A stretch of DNA of 64,000 bases, taken from positions 868,001 to 932,000 of the forward strand of contig NC_092407.1 of NCBI RefSeq assembly GCF_009017415.1, read 5' to 3'. Position numbers and translations under genes: made by a program. Shown here one piece after another: positions 32,770-44,679 of the stretch (its first letter is position 1; every line of letters begins with the position of its first letter). The notes under the pieces were generated by a model. That model saw only the letters and a program-made list of their open reading frames with translations, ran no database searches and was not told the origin of the DNA. This DNA is from Aspergillus flavus. Taxonomy: Eukaryota > Ascomycota > Eurotiomycetes > Eurotiales > Aspergillaceae.

Positions 32770-33785
32770 GGCGGCGAGTTATAATGACAAGTGTCGATAT
32801 GGTTGGGCCCTGCTTTGCTGGGGTTACAGGCTTGCGACGATCTGGCCTGATGAGAGCTTCCCTAGTGGGACTCTGAAACCCACGTCGCTTAATCAAAAGA
32901 AATCCTATTAATTAGAATATGAACAAGAGAAGAAAAGATAGTTCAATTGGTCATCATGGTACTATATGGGAGGATATGAATTCTGGAGGGAAAGCCCTCG
33001 CTGCAGTTGGAAGCAGAGCAACATGACAGCTGTGAAGAACATCTGATTGAACGGTTGCGTTGGGGTCCCGGCTTATCACCACGTGCCAGTTGCACTAGAG
33101 CCAGAAGGGAATGACCAACCAGATCAATGGATGCTGTGCAGTGATGAACATTAAATGAATGAAGATCATTGGGTGATTTCGCTATAAAATTCGATGTTTG
33201 TTTGTTTGCCTGGTGGTTGGCTTCTGTATTAAAGTAGTACTAGTAGTACCTGCGTCCCTCTAACTGTATGTACGGAAAGTGTATGTACATAAACCCAATT
33301 AATACGAATGTTTTAAAAACATCTAGAACATAGAGTGAGTTACTGAGAAAGGCCAATATACAGGAGTCATTGACATTGCAGTGGCCAAAGGAAGAACTCA
33401 ACCATGACTGAGCATTACCTAAAACCATGGTAGATGTATACATCATGAGGAAAAAGACACCTGAGGAATGAACCATTTTGCTGATTGAACTCTGAGTCAG
33501 TCACCAATGAACGGCCGGGAACAAGCCCACAGTCCACAGCCCCACTGAATCAGCGATTGGAAATCCATGGGAGGTACCCGAAAGCGGACTAGCGCCTGCT
33601 GACCTTGATCTTTGTAAGCTCCATCTCATTGCCGATCTACAGAATTTATGGCCAGATGCTAATATGCAGGTGCTTATTAGTCGATTATAAGAATTGACTA
33701 AATGACCATGTCCCAATGGCTCCAGGAATTTCTACTACCTTCTCGTTAATCGTCACATCTGTATAAATATCCCCCTCCAGCGCCG
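32770..33785. other. intergenic between yos9 and pirin (divergent)
   Basis: Promoters of two divergent genes. TATAAATA at 33762-33769 fits the pirin gene. No other gene is seen. Confidence 0.5.
33762..33769 (+). promoter_or_regulatory. TATA box of the pirin gene
   Basis: TATAAATA, 17 bp before the first in-frame ATG and 221 bp before the preferred start, so a leader of about 150-190 nt is expected. Confidence 0.5.
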
Positions 33786-33989
33786 ATGAAACTCCTTCTG
33801 TCGTTTTCAATCGCAATCACAGCTATCTTCCTATCGCTATATTCTAGCCACTTCAAAGCGCTAGTTTCCTACATACAACAAGAAGTGTCCACTCGCCTCA
33901 ACAGCACTACAAACACAGCCAACACAATTACCCCAAACCAAATCAACGCAGACTCCTTCCCAGTGACAATAACCCCACCAACGAACAAA

Positions 33990-34898
33990 ATGGCCGTTCC
34001 CCGCGCAATCCGCCAAGTCTTTCTGGCTATCGAACAAGCCGAGGGTGCCGGTGCCCGCGTTCGCCGCTCAATTGGAACCGCCAAGCTGCGCAACTTCAGC
34101 CCCTTCCTCATGCTCGACCACTTCACCATCGGCAAGGGCGCCGGTTTCCCGGACCACCCTCACCGCGGCCAAGAGACCATCACCTACCTCCTGTCCGGTG
34201 GCGTTGACCACGAAGATTTCGCCGGCAACAAGGGCACCATTGGACCCGGCGACCTGCAATTTATGACCGCGGGTCGTGGAATCATGCACGCGGAAATGCC
34301 CCACGAGAACCCCGACGGCAGCCCCAACGTTGGCATGCAGCTGTGGGTCGATCTGCCCAAGAATCTCAAGATGTGCGAGCCGCGGTACCGCGATCTGCGC
34401 GCGTCGGAGATCCCTGTCGCCAAGGTGGATGACGACCGGGTCACGGTGAAGGTCATCTCGGGCCAGTCGCATGGAGTTGATTCGGTGCGCGACTTGGCCT
34501 ATACGCCCGTGTGGCTTCTGGACGTTGCGATCCGGCCGGGTGGGCGCATTTCGCAGGCCCTGCCGAAGGGGTGGAATGCGTTTGCCTATACCCTTTCCGG
34601 AACGACGGTCTTTGGGTCGAATGATTCCACAAAGTTAGTGAAGGAGTTTCACAATGTGGTCTTTGACCAGGGCGGCGATTATGTGGAGGCTTCCGTGCCG
34701 GACAACGCCGAATCGGAGTCCAGATTCATCCTGGTGGCAGGTCAGCCTTTGGACCAGAAGGTTGTGCAGTATGGTCCGTTTGTGTTGACCAGCCAGGAGG
34801 AGGTTTACCAAGCGATGGTTGATTATCAGACTGCGTCGAACGGATTCGAGAGAGTCCGTGGGTGGGAGAGTGAAATCGGCAAGAGAATGGCGTTTTAG
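33990..34898 (+). CDS. pirin family protein
   Basis: Cupin-fold iron protein; in other organisms a transcription cofactor or quercetinase-like enzyme. From the ATG at 33990 it is 302 aa, the usual pirin length. Metal ligands are His56 and His58 (DHPHRGQET), His100 and Glu102 (RGIMHAEMPHE), matching human pirin within one residue. Other motifs are GGVDHEDFAGNKG, QLWVDLPKNLKMCEPRY and YTLSGTTVFG. The frame stays open upstream to an ATG at 33786, which would add 68 residues with a hydrophobic start. I prefer 33990 because its context is better (A at -3, G at +4) and a TATAAATA box lies only 17 bp before 33786, which would place the transcript start after that ATG. An N-terminally extended, membrane-targeted form cannot be excluded. 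Confidence 0.9.
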   Translation: MAVPRAIRQVFLAIEQAEGAGARVRRSIGTAKLRNFSPFLMLDHFTIGKGAGFPDHPHRGQETITYLLSGGVDHEDFAGNKGTIGPGDLQFMTAGRGIMHAEMPHENPDGSPNVGMQLWVDLPKNLKMCEPRYRDLRASEIPVAKVDDDRVTVKVISGQSHGVDSVRDLAYTPVWLLDVAIRPGGRISQALPKGWNAFAYTLSGTTVFGSNDSTKLVKEFHNVVFDQGGDYVEASVPDNAESESRFILVAGQPLDQKVVQYGPFVLTSQEEVYQAMVDYQTASNGFERVRGWESEIGKRMAF

Positions 34899-35471
34899 AT
34901 ACAGGTTGCATATGCGTTCTTGATGTGGTTTTTTTGTCTTGTTTGATGATACTCAATGTGGCGTTTCTTTCCTGTTGCCTTTTGTAAACTTTGAAAATGT
35001 CGCGCATGGATATGGTGTTTCTGAGCTCCAATTTCAATAAAGCATTTTCATGGCCTCCTTTGCACTCAGTAGGCTATGTATGTAGTAGAATCATGCAGAG
35101 ATCTTGTTTTCTAATCATAACGTTTTACTACATTGATATCACAGGCGCAAAAACCAAAAGGAGTAGGGTAAACAATTCTAGGAGATGCGAGATTAAAAAA
35201 TGAAAAGGAATGGTTCCGGCCCCAGTGGAGAAAGAAAATACAGACTCAAATGAGCCCCAAAAGAGCACCGTTTCATAACGTAACCGCGTAGGGCTTCCGG
35301 CCACTCGCTTTCGTGGCCCTCCCGAAGCTTACTCCGATCATCGTGATGTACACGCACTCATTCACTTATCTTACATGCCATAGTTATACCATCAGCGCAC
35401 CCAGATGGTTACCTAGTTTCGGGGCGCCTATATGCTGCCAGAAGCTACTGGCACACCCCGGCTTAAACGCC
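34899..35471. other. convergent intergenic region
   Basis: Between the 3' ends of pirin (+) and pmt4 (-). It is expected to hold both 3' UTRs; no gene. Confidence 0.5.
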
Positions 35472-37919
35472 TTATTTGGCGAAGTGCAGGTCATAACCCA
35501 ACCACCGACGTGCGTTTACACCGGCAACGTCCAAGCCCGGAGTACCGTAAGTCAAAGGAGCATAGAACCAGAATCCCCAAACGGTGACGGCCAGAATAGA
35601 AAGGGTGGCGATCCAGCACGCAACGAGGGACTTGCGGCTCATGCGTTCCTTGGCCGTAACAAAATGACGGGGACGAATAGACTTAGACTTGCCCGATGGG
35701 TCAACCTCGCTATCGGTAACAGCTTGGACCGGCTGGAGGTTGAAAATGAACTCAATCAGGGCGCCTGTCACAAGACAGGAGGCAAGGTGAGCAGGAAGGT
35801 AGTGATGCAAGAAACGCTGACGGCCCATCAACCAGAAGGGGAAGTAGTGGGCTCCCCAGCAGAGGAACAAGAAGCCGGTGCTGTTGTATAGGCGGGAACG
35901 GGCACCGGGTCCCCAAACTATAGTGCATTAAGTCAGTTTCTACCGATCGCCGTTTGCTATCCTGCAGGTTCACTTACTTTCTTCAACGGCGTCAACTCCA
36001 CGGCGGAGAGACAGCTGGTCGGCACCAATCACACCAGCGAAAACAGCCAGCAGACTGCTGGCAATCCACCACCCGATCGGGTTACCCAAGAAATAAATTT
36101 GTTCACGGGTATCATTCTTGGTCCAGAAGCTAACACCCCGCAAAAGGAAGGGCCACTGGAAAGGCTCACTCGCGTAGGGGTGGCTGCTGGTTAAGGCATT
36201 GTTGTGGAAGAACATGGCGCGCTGAAGTTCCAGATACTTCCGAAGGAAGGGCAGCTGTTTCACTTTGCGTTCTTCCTTCTGCTTGCGAGGGCTGTCTTCC
36301 TCCAGCGACTCGATTGATTCGGCGTACCACAGATTGCTGGTCTGAAGGACGTTCTTGTTACCATTAATTTCGGCTTGCTTGAAGCCCCACTCGGGTAAAG
36401 GAGTTGTGTGTGTCCACATGGCCACTCGGGTGGGATAATGGATCAGTTTAAAGTGACTCGACAGAGTTCTGAACTCCTGACCGGCCTTGCCGTTCTCAAT
36501 CTTGATTTCGAACAAGGTTTCGTTATGTCTCTCACCACTGGCCACATCCTTGGTCACAGTCGTGAATTCCTGGTTGGTCGGATAAAAGGGGGAAGCAACG
36601 TCATGGGTCAGCAGGATCGAGTCGGTACCCAAGTGAAGCAGCTGGACGAGATCGCCGTTCTTCACGCTGTGGCCCTGGCCCTCATTGTCTTCCAGGGGCA
36701 CAGTGGGAAGAATCTGCCATTGGTTGTTCGTATCATTGAATGGGTATCCCGTCACCTGCTGGCCCTGGCTGGAAATACGTCCATCGTCATAGCGAAGCGG
36801 GTACCGTTCCCAATGACTGTGCAAGAAGACCTTGGTGTCCTTATGCCGAATGGTGATTGCATCATAGTACTGGATTCCGATAGACTCAGCAGCCAGGGCG
36901 TTGTCGCTGAGGGTTTCCTGGAATTCGGGGGTCATAAAGTCGTCACCGGGACCAGAGCGAGTCAAAATGGCGAAATGGACCTGGAACCAGAACAGATAGA
37001 AGAAGAAAGGCACCACGATGAGGGCGAAGCCACGAGCTGCGAAGTGCTTGGTCCACTCCATCATGCTCAGAGCGCCGGCAGGACGGCGGATATCCAGCAA
37101 ATTCCACAAGTCAACCATGACCGCAGCACCGATGGTCACGAAGGTGAAAACACCCACGTACTTCGTAGAGATGACGCAGCTGAGAGACACACCGGTCAGC
37201 AGCAGCCACTTCCACCACTTCCGGCCGAAAGGTTCATGGCGAAGCTTGTAGAAGCGAACGTAGCACAGAATGCTCAGAGCCATTGTGATGACCAAGGTGG
37301 CATCCAGAAGGATCAACCTGTCCTCACCAATGTGCGCATTGTCAAACAACACAAGACCAGCGGCCAGAACGCAGGCTGGCAAAGAGTATCCCGATTCCCA
37401 CATGATCAAGAAAACTACGGGGACTGTTAGTGCGCCGAGGGTTGCGGGTAAGGCGCGAAAAGCGACATAGGGGACTTTGTTATCGATGTACGAGTCGCCA
37501 ATGTTCTCGAACAAGAAATGGCCATCATAGCCGATGAGCCAGCCCACTGCCGCGAAGAGAAGCTTGCCAAATGGAGGGTGAACATCGAAGAAGTACGTGC
37601 GTTGCAGGTAGTAGGAGGCGAACTGAAGCACATGATCGCGTTAGCAACGTCCGGTCACTCTTCGGGTACATATATGACCTACCTTTCCGAAGTGCACCTC
37701 GTCGAAGACAACTTCATCGGGGTATGAGATCCTATAGAACCGGGTGATGAATGCCAGCACAGTCAGAACCGTTATGGCCAGCCTATAATCCCATTCTGAC
37801 TGAGGCTTGGGGGTTGCACCCTGGTTGGTGGGATACGGCGAGGAGACCTCTGAGGGTCCAGGAGATGCCTCCTTCTTTCCGCCTCTCTTCCGGAGAGACG
37901 GTGAAGGGGATTGAGACAT
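35472..37919 (-). CDS. pmt4: Pmt4-type protein O-mannosyltransferase
   Basis: ER membrane glycosyltransferase (GT39) that transfers mannose from dolichyl-phosphate-mannose to Ser/Thr of secretory and membrane proteins. Exons 37919-37683, 37622-35978 and 35917-35472 give 775 aa. The first luminal loop has the catalytic Asp-Glu (PDEVVFDEVHFGK) and YFDVHPPFGKLLFA. Pmt4-subfamily features are SGPGDDFMTPEFQETLSDN and the MIR block LHSHWERYPLRYDDGRISS. MIR repeats cover about residues 330-520 (QVTGYPFNDTNNQWQ, GDLVQLLHLGT), followed by C-terminal membrane spans (FLFLCWGAHYFPFWLMGRQ). Aspergillus nidulans calls this orthologue pmtC. The upstream minus-strand sequence is CT-rich, as in many Aspergillus promoters. 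Confidence 0.95.
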
Positions 37920-38578
37920 GCTCAGTGGCTGCAATCGAAGACGAGAATTGAATAGTAGAAAAAAGATCACCTAGCGAGCTGCGACGGGGAGCACGCAGTA
38001 ATTGGTTAGCTAGAGCAAGGAGAATAGAAACTCAGGAATATTCTCCATGCGATGACATACAGAAAGCAATCAGGAAAAGGACATCATATAGAGAAAGAAA
38101 AGAAAAGGGAAAGAGAGAGAGACTTGTTGTCGTACGGAGAACGAAGAGGGGAGCTGCGCACTGATTGCGTGTCTTCATCCCCATACAAAACACGCCGGAA
38201 CGGAACAAGGCGCTCACCCGAACTTTATTCCCTGACCCAGAATTTCCGTTTGCTTGTTCTTCTATATTTAACCTCGGGTTTCACTTGTGAATTTCTTGGT
38301 TTCATATTTTTTTAATGTAATAGAGAGCAATGTAAAAGTTAAAATCAAAACATATAGATTTAAATCTACAACACAGAAAGAAAAACCAACAAAAATAAAG
38401 ATAAATATAAATGAGAATGAAAATAAAAGAGAAAGTAAAGGTGGGATATCCAATGCAACATAATAATCACACTCCAACGCTCAAACATCATCATGACCGA
38501 ATGAAATATTATGTACAAATCGACCCTGCGAGTTTCCATAAACAAGAAAAGAAAAGTGCTTCGTAGACTCTCAAATAA
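37920..38578. other. pmt4 promoter and AT-rich intergenic DNA
   Basis: A purine-rich tract at about 38090-38125 (CT-rich on the pmt4 strand) and a strongly AT-rich stretch at 38300-38420. No gene. Confidence 0.55.
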
Positions 38579-39694
38579 CTAATCGTCATCAGACACATTC
38601 AACAATTCCAGCTCCGTTCTCACGAGCGACTGAAACTCGGCGCGCGTAATCCCTGTGGCTCTAGCGAGCCGGAACAGACTCTTGATGTTAGAGCTGATAT
38701 GCTGCTTGACGCCTACTTCGCATGCTGACTGGTTTTCCGCCTCTAACTCGAGCTTGGCAACAGCCTCCGAACTGTTAGAGGAGGCCGATGACGGTCGTGG
38801 ATGGTTCAATGCCCTGTCGGTGTCTCCATGACCATTAAGTTGCAGTGGGTTCTCGGATGCTTCATTATCAGCATGAGGTTTAAGGAGGTTGGCCAGCAGA
38901 TCTCCGCCCAGCGAAGATGGTCCGAGTTCCGGCTGTTCTTCCGACGGGTCATGGTTGTCCATCGCCGGCTGCACATCGGCATATCGCGAAAAGTAGGACG
39001 CCTCCGACATGTCCTGGTGCTGAAGCCCCGACCGTGCATTAGGAGCGGGCGTTTTCACCGATGGGGTCCTCCCAGGTGTAGCGTCATACTGAGCCCAGTA
39101 ACCATCGTCGTCGTCGTCGTCTTCCTCGTCTTTAGCGGCTTCCTCCTCTTTCTCCGCTGCTCTTAAAGCATCCTCCATCAGCCGTTCCTTGGAGTGAGAG
39201 TTGGCTTCCCCTATCGATGCCGACCATACATCGCCATCTGCCCTACTGTCTTCGTGGGGCAGAAGTTCTGCGATTCGCCACCCGGGACCTCCACCATCCT
39301 TGTCATTAGGACACCAGAGATAGATGGCCTTTAAACGATAGTCCGAGAGAAGAACGCGGGATTGTAGCGTCTCCTCATCCACACGCTTATATTCCACAGG
39401 GACTTCATCGGGCAGTTCAATCTCCCCGGACACTGGGTGTGGTTCAAAGCTGGTCTCGTCCACTATCGTCTGAAGACGCTCAGCCTTCCCAGAATCCCAA
39501 CAAAGCAGTCGCAGCCATGATTCGCTCGGAGAGGCGGCAAGGGAACTCAGAACCTGAACTCGCTGGCGTAGCACAGGCGATAGGAGAGGCAGAAGTGCAG
39601 GCGGGGGCAATGGCGATACAAAAGCAGTAGGGAGGCAAGCCAGCAGAGGAGGGAGTAGGGTGCGAGGATCCGGAGGGGAGATGAGTTCGACCAT
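38579..39694 (-). CDS. conserved fungal protein of unknown function
   Basis: Single exon, 371 aa. The N-terminal 60 residues are Pro/Leu-rich (LLPPLLACLPTAFVSPLPPPALLP is the character of it). A folded-looking region follows (SWLRLLCWDSGKAERLQ, EYKRVDEETLQSRVLLSDYRLKAIYLWC), then a highly acidic tract (about residues 190-205, EEEAAKDEEDDDDDDGYWAQY) and a Ser/Asn-rich linker. The helical C-terminus is NIKSLFRLARATGITRAEFQSLVRTELELL. I know this layout as a conserved ascomycete hypothetical without assigned function. An upstream purine tract on + (CT-rich on -) at 39860-39920 fits its promoter. Confidence 0.85.
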   Translation of the reverse strand: MVELISPPDPRTLLPPLLACLPTAFVSPLPPPALLPLLSPVLRQRVQVLSSLAASPSESWLRLLCWDSGKAERLQTIVDETSFEPHPVSGEIELPDEVPVEYKRVDEETLQSRVLLSDYRLKAIYLWCPNDKDGGGPGWRIAELLPHEDSRADGDVWSASIGEANSHSKERLMEDALRAAEKEEEAAKDEEDDDDDDGYWAQYDATPGRTPSVKTPAPNARSGLQHQDMSEASYFSRYADVQPAMDNHDPSEEQPELGPSSLGGDLLANLLKPHADNEASENPLQLNGHGDTDRALNHPRPSSASSNSSEAVAKLELEAENQSACEVGVKQHISSNIKSLFRLARATGITRAEFQSLVRTELELLNVSDDD

Positions 39695-41011
39695 TGCGAT
39701 TGACGATATATTTCAAGGTAGAATGGTCGATTTAGAATTTGGTCGTAGGGAAGAGGGGAGCTCAGACGTGTAACGGGCGTCCGGAGTAAATTGGTTCTTT
39801 AATTTCTGTATTTACTGCGGAAATTTCTCGTTGGCGGTGAACAAACACTGTACGTACATAAAGATGAGAAGAAAGGAAGATAAAAGAGAGAGAGGGGAAT
39901 TCTAATAAAGAAAAAGAAAGGCACGCACAGCGATCGCCTTAAGCCAGCTACGTACTATTTAGGAGGTAACTATGCCACCACCACCAGTCGGGGGAAAGGG
40001 AGAAGTTTCGCATGGTCTCGAATTGCTTGGTCTCCCTTCGCCCGAAGACAATGCAAAAGAGAGTGGGGTCACATTTGCGGGGTTGGGAGCCACTGTAGTA
40101 CGTGGTGACTTAAATTGATTCTGGGAACGTGGACTGCTCAGATCAGCGTGAGATTATATGAGCTGTGATTTTTTGAACTGCTTTTACCATACGGTCTGGA
40201 GGTCATGGGACTCGGATCGGCGGACGTGGTAGTTCGGACTAATGAGTATTCAGTCTGAACTTGCAATATATATCTACATAGATGTACCTCTCTTCAAACT
40301 ACAATGGATGAATATTTAGGGGAGACTTTAGTGATAGAACCATAAAAATAATGAACTAGGAGGTTTAGAAAATAATAAGATAAATTATTAAACATATCCT
40401 TTCCTTTATTTTAATTAAATTTGAATAATACTTAATTTGCATTTGTTATTGATCGACTTGATGCTTATCTCGGACGGGCTGACCATGTGATCTCCCCGAC
40501 TAAAGCTGTTTGCGGGCAACCAAATTCCAATGAACTTTCCACAAGCATTCACAAGGCTCACAAGTATCTCATGAGCGACGATGGTTTCAAGAAGAATGCA
40601 AGGGATTGTTATTCCTCGCCCAAAGATTGCCAACGCGACTGAAAGGACAACTCTGGCCAGAAGTACTACCCTAGAAGCCACTGGAATTTTTCCGGTCAGC
40701 TGAGGGCACAATTGGGACTGAAGTGGCCATTCGATTAAAAGTGACCTCGGCACCATGCTAGGTACATTAACACTCAATATTCCTGTGGCTGAAATGGCGC
40801 TATTGGGTGCTTGCGGTCGGGATTGCATTAGTCTGCAGATAACTGCACGAAACATTACCGATAAGCTGCCACCCTGCCGAAATTTGACTCATGTTTGAAT
40901 TTCTTCTTTACCTTTTCTCGGCTTTCAATGACCATGGGACAATAAGGTCAAATGCGGGAGACATTGAAGGGAAAGCGATGTTAAATATAAAAAGACGAAA
41001 AAGCCATCATT
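39695..41011. other. intergenic, AT-rich, no gene supported
   Basis: About 1.3 kb. The minus-strand ORF at 40415-40855 (146 aa) has hydrophobic stretches but no family pattern, and it lies in AT-rich DNA (40300-40440). TATAAAAA at 40986-40993 precedes the MFS gene. Confidence 0.5.
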
Positions 41012-42646
41012 ATGATCAAAGAAAAAGCTCCCGAGGTAGGCATGGCCCCCTCGCCATTGATGCCGGATGTTCTAGAGTCGAGTGGCCGTGAACTCGTGGA
41101 GGCCGCTCTTCCGGAGGAATTGAAAGAACTGGAGAGGAGACTTCGCTGGAAAGTGGACTTGCGCCTCTGTACAATTGCTGGCATTCTGTGTAGTCTCAAT
41201 CTGCTCGACTCCGGTATCCTCTCATCGGCCTCGGTAACTACTATGCTTAGTGATCTTGACCTTGAAGGTACTCGATATTCGGTATCGATATTCATCTTTA
41301 CCATAGCCTCCGTCGTCTTTCAACTTCCCTGCACGGTTGCAGTGCGCTGGGTCGGTCCACGGATATGGTTTGCGTCTATCACATCCTGTTTCGGCCTGCT
41401 TACTTTGTGCACGGCGTTTGTTCAAACGTGGAAACAACTTATTGCGCTTCGTGTGCTTCTAGGGATGGCTATGTCCGGTATATACCCGGGTTTAACTTAC
41501 CTCATCAGCACCTGGTACACCCGACGGGAACAACAGCTCCGATTCGCATTTCTCCAATCGGGAGAGGTCACCGTGATGGCAACAGGCACGATCGTCAATT
41601 ACGGCCTAAATCACTTGGACGGGCGGGCAGGATTAAGCGGCTGGCGCTGGATGTTCCTTGTCCAGGGACTCATCACCTGTGTCATTGGTATCATCACATA
41701 TTGGTGGATGGTCGATTTCCCTGAAACAGCACACCGAAGCTTCTACTTCCTATCAGAGGCGGAGGCACAGTTAGCCGTACAGCGGATTCAGGCCGATCGT
41801 GATGATGTGGTGCCTGAGCCTTTTTCATGGAGCAAAGTCGCTGTGAACTTTTTGGACCCTAAGCTATACGGGTTTGCATGCTTGTTTTTCATTCTCAACT
41901 TGGTTTCTACCGCATTGTCCTATTTCCTCCCCATCATTCTTCAATCGGGAATGGGGTTTTCTAGCAACGCAGCTATCATCCTCTCGACGCCAGTAGGTCT
42001 CATCTTTCTGTGTATGTCGCAAAATGTATTCTAACCCTCACAGCCATATTATTGGTCGGTAGTACCGGTCCTTTTCACTTCTCTTGTTGGAGACACGTAC
42101 CGGCTACGCGGGCCACTGATCACGTTCAACGCCCTTTGTCTCATAGCAGGCTTCTTGATGTTCGGACTCCCTTCATCCACTCAAGTTACTGTGCGGTATA
42201 TCGGGACATTCTTGGCCACTGGGGCATACGTCTCCAACTGGGCGGCACTGAACGCGTTTATGGCCAATAATATAGTAGGACAGTGGAAGCGCGCCACCAC
42301 TGCGGCTGCAGTATCTGCCTGTAACGGTCTTGGAGGAGTCGCAGGTAGTTATATTGTCCGTCAGCAGGAGGCACCACAGTACCAGACTGCTGTGTGGGTA
42401 TCAGTGGGGTACGTGCTGATACGCCAATTGCTCCACGAGGCTTGAGCTGGGGCTAATTGAAGCAGGTCCCATCTTCTCATGATTATCATTGTGGGTATAT
42501 TCACCCTCGCATTTTACATTTGCAACCGTCGGCAGAAGAGGGGGCAACTAGTTATTCAAAACCGAGTAAGTACTTCCCCTTTAAGAATCAGTAATGCATG
42601 TTTTGATAGCTAATATGCGCAGGCTCACTTTCGGTATACCTATTGA
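41012..42646 (+). CDS. MFS transporter, anion:cation symporter (Dal5/Tna1-like) family
   Basis: Plasma-membrane proton symporter of the allantoate/nicotinate permease type; substrate unknown. Exons 41012-41992, 42044-42408, 42466-42565 and 42623-42646 give 489 aa. Family marks are the pre-TM1 WKVDLRLCTIAGILCSLNLLDSG, RVLLGMAMSGIYPGLTYLISTWYTRREQQLR (loop 4 and the RE motif), GWRWMFLVQGLITC, the loop-6 DFPETA motif with FLSEAE, and the RYTY end encoded by the 24-nt last exon. The TATA-like box is only 19 bp before the first ATG, so the in-frame Met11 (41042) may be the true start. Confidence 0.9.
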
Positions 42647-42876
42647 TTTGACGTCTGTCCAACGGATATATATCTTTCGGGAGAATAAAAGTACCTATCA
42701 TGAATACAGCTAATGTTCAAATGTAACATAGATTTCTCAACTAACTGTTCTGATTGTGGGTATTACTGTACCTCCCCACACATTATGATATGAATGCTAT
42801 AGCGTCTGTTCCTGGAACGACTCGATTGACATAGTACTGCTCTTGTCACATGTAACATCCAATCGTATGAAACAGC

Positions 42877-44679
42877 CTACTGTTTGACGCCATTCTCTTC
42901 AACTTTACCAGTATCACTATGCACTTCACCTTCTTTGAGCTCCGGTTCAGCAATCAACGTACTAGCATCATAAGATCCAAAGTCCCGCAACTTGACTCCC
43001 GAATGAAACATGAGATCAATCTGCTCAAGAGTCTTGCCGCGGCACTCTGGTACGAAAAGGAAAGTGCAAACAAACGCGATAACCGCAATGGCGCCGAATA
43101 TTAATCCAACCTTGGAGTTTAGGCCCGCATATTCCGCATCTGCAAGGTAGGGGATGGTGAAGTTGACGACAAAGCTGGATAATCCATATTAGCCTCTGAA
43201 ACAATAGATAAATACCGGATGAAAGGATGACGGGAGAGAATACAACATACTTGGAAATGACATTGACAAAGAACCCCAACTGCAGTGTCATGTCTCTCAG
43301 CCGTAGCGCAGGTAGCTCGGTGGCTACTACGTACGTCTGAGGTCCCCAACCGAGAGAGAACCCTAGTGCCATGACCACGTACATACCCACTACACCTTTC
43401 TTCAAGTCCGTTGTCATGGGGCTTGGAGTTCCTAGACCTCCCATCGTCAATAGGCCTGCTGCCATTACTGCAGAGCTGGCTAAGAGCATGGGTCTGCATT
43501 GAACCCGTCAGCATGACCTCTTGTTTAGTTTCACAAGGACAGTAGGAAATAGAGAATGAAAAAGATAACTATACCTCCTCCCAACCCGATCAGCATATGC
43601 CAACGAGCCAATGATCGACACCAAATTCAGAAGCGAAAGCACAATTGTCATATCGAACGCGTTAATGGTCCCCAACTGCTTAACATAGACCGCTCCATAC
43701 TGAGACGAAAAGGCCTGCCCAGTACCTTGCTGAAAGAAATTGACCATGAACACGAGCGCCGTTCTCTTCAGATTGACTCCCTTGACTAGGTCGACCCAGT
43801 GGCCGTTCTCAACCTCCTGTTCGAGCACGGTCTGAAGTTCACGGAACTCATTGTGAATCTGTTCGGGAGTGAAACATCCCTGGCGTAGTTGCCGAAGACT
43901 AGCTTGGGATTCTTCCACGCGGCCTTTTTGGAGAAGCCAGCGTGGACTCTCAGGGACGAACCATATCAATGACAAGACTATTGCTGGGACGATGTAGAAT
44001 AAACCAAGAGGAATGCGCCAGGCTCGGTCATCTTGGATCTTGCTTGTGCCGCGGCAGATGGAGTTGATGATTAGACCGCCCAGGATGATACTGAATTGGT
44101 AAGTGCCGACGGCGAGGCCTCGGACTTGGGCCGGGACTATACACCACACTTTAGTGTTGGAGAACAAAAGGTAGTGTAAGTCTGATGGGGCTCACCTATT
44201 TCAGATTGGAACGTTGGGACAACAGCCAACTCCATCCCAACATAGACGTAGTTCAGAATTCGGGCAGCGAGGATCTGGTCCCGGTTCCCAGAAGTAACTG
44301 TGATCGTGGCCGTGATGAGAGCGTAGCAACTCATCGAAAACATGCACCACCGTCGACCGAACCGGGCGGATATTTGACTGCCGATGAGCACGCCTGGCTA
44401 GTTAGTACATACGGCGCTTGTCGTTGGAAAACAGAGGCACATACCAGCAGCAAACCCGATGTAGTTTAGACTGTTGAATAGTGATAGCCAGGCTGGGTCC
44501 AGTGCATACGCCTTCGTTCCAGGGTTATAGTCACCGAACCGTTTGTCAAAGGCGTCCATAGCCTGTGTGGTAGCAAAGCCCTGGTTATCGAAGCCATAGT
44601 TGAAAGAGGAGACGGCTATGAGAGAGCAGGCTAGGGCTAGCCTGGTGTTGAAGTACGCGAGGAACTGTGGGCGTCTCAT
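42877..44679 (-). CDS. MFS sugar transporter
   Basis: Twelve-span sugar:proton symporter family (hexose/disaccharide type). Exons 44679-44445, 44393-44196, 44136-43575, 43493-43251 and 43174-42877 give 511 aa, all junctions in phase. Signatures are ISARFGRRW (GR-GRR loop 2-3), VPAQVRGLAVGTYQF, PESPRWLLQKGR (sugar transporter box), QQGTGQAFSSQYGAVY (TM7 QQ motif), DRVGRRPMLL (loop 8-9), and PECRGKTLEQID, a variant of the PESKGRTLEE end box. The substrate cannot be read. The gene is divergent from a zinc-cluster regulator gene 688 bp away, a common arrangement for a substrate-specific regulator and its carrier. Confidence 0.94.

Noticed and set aside
36408..37430. 340-aa ORF on + strand
   Set aside because: It lies entirely antisense to pmt4 exon 2 and is a shadow of its codon bias; no domain.
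40415..40855. 146-aa minus-strand ORF with hydrophobic stretches
   Set aside because: No family pattern, no signal or transmembrane periodicity typical of a carrier, AT-rich setting; could be decayed coding DNA but not supportable.
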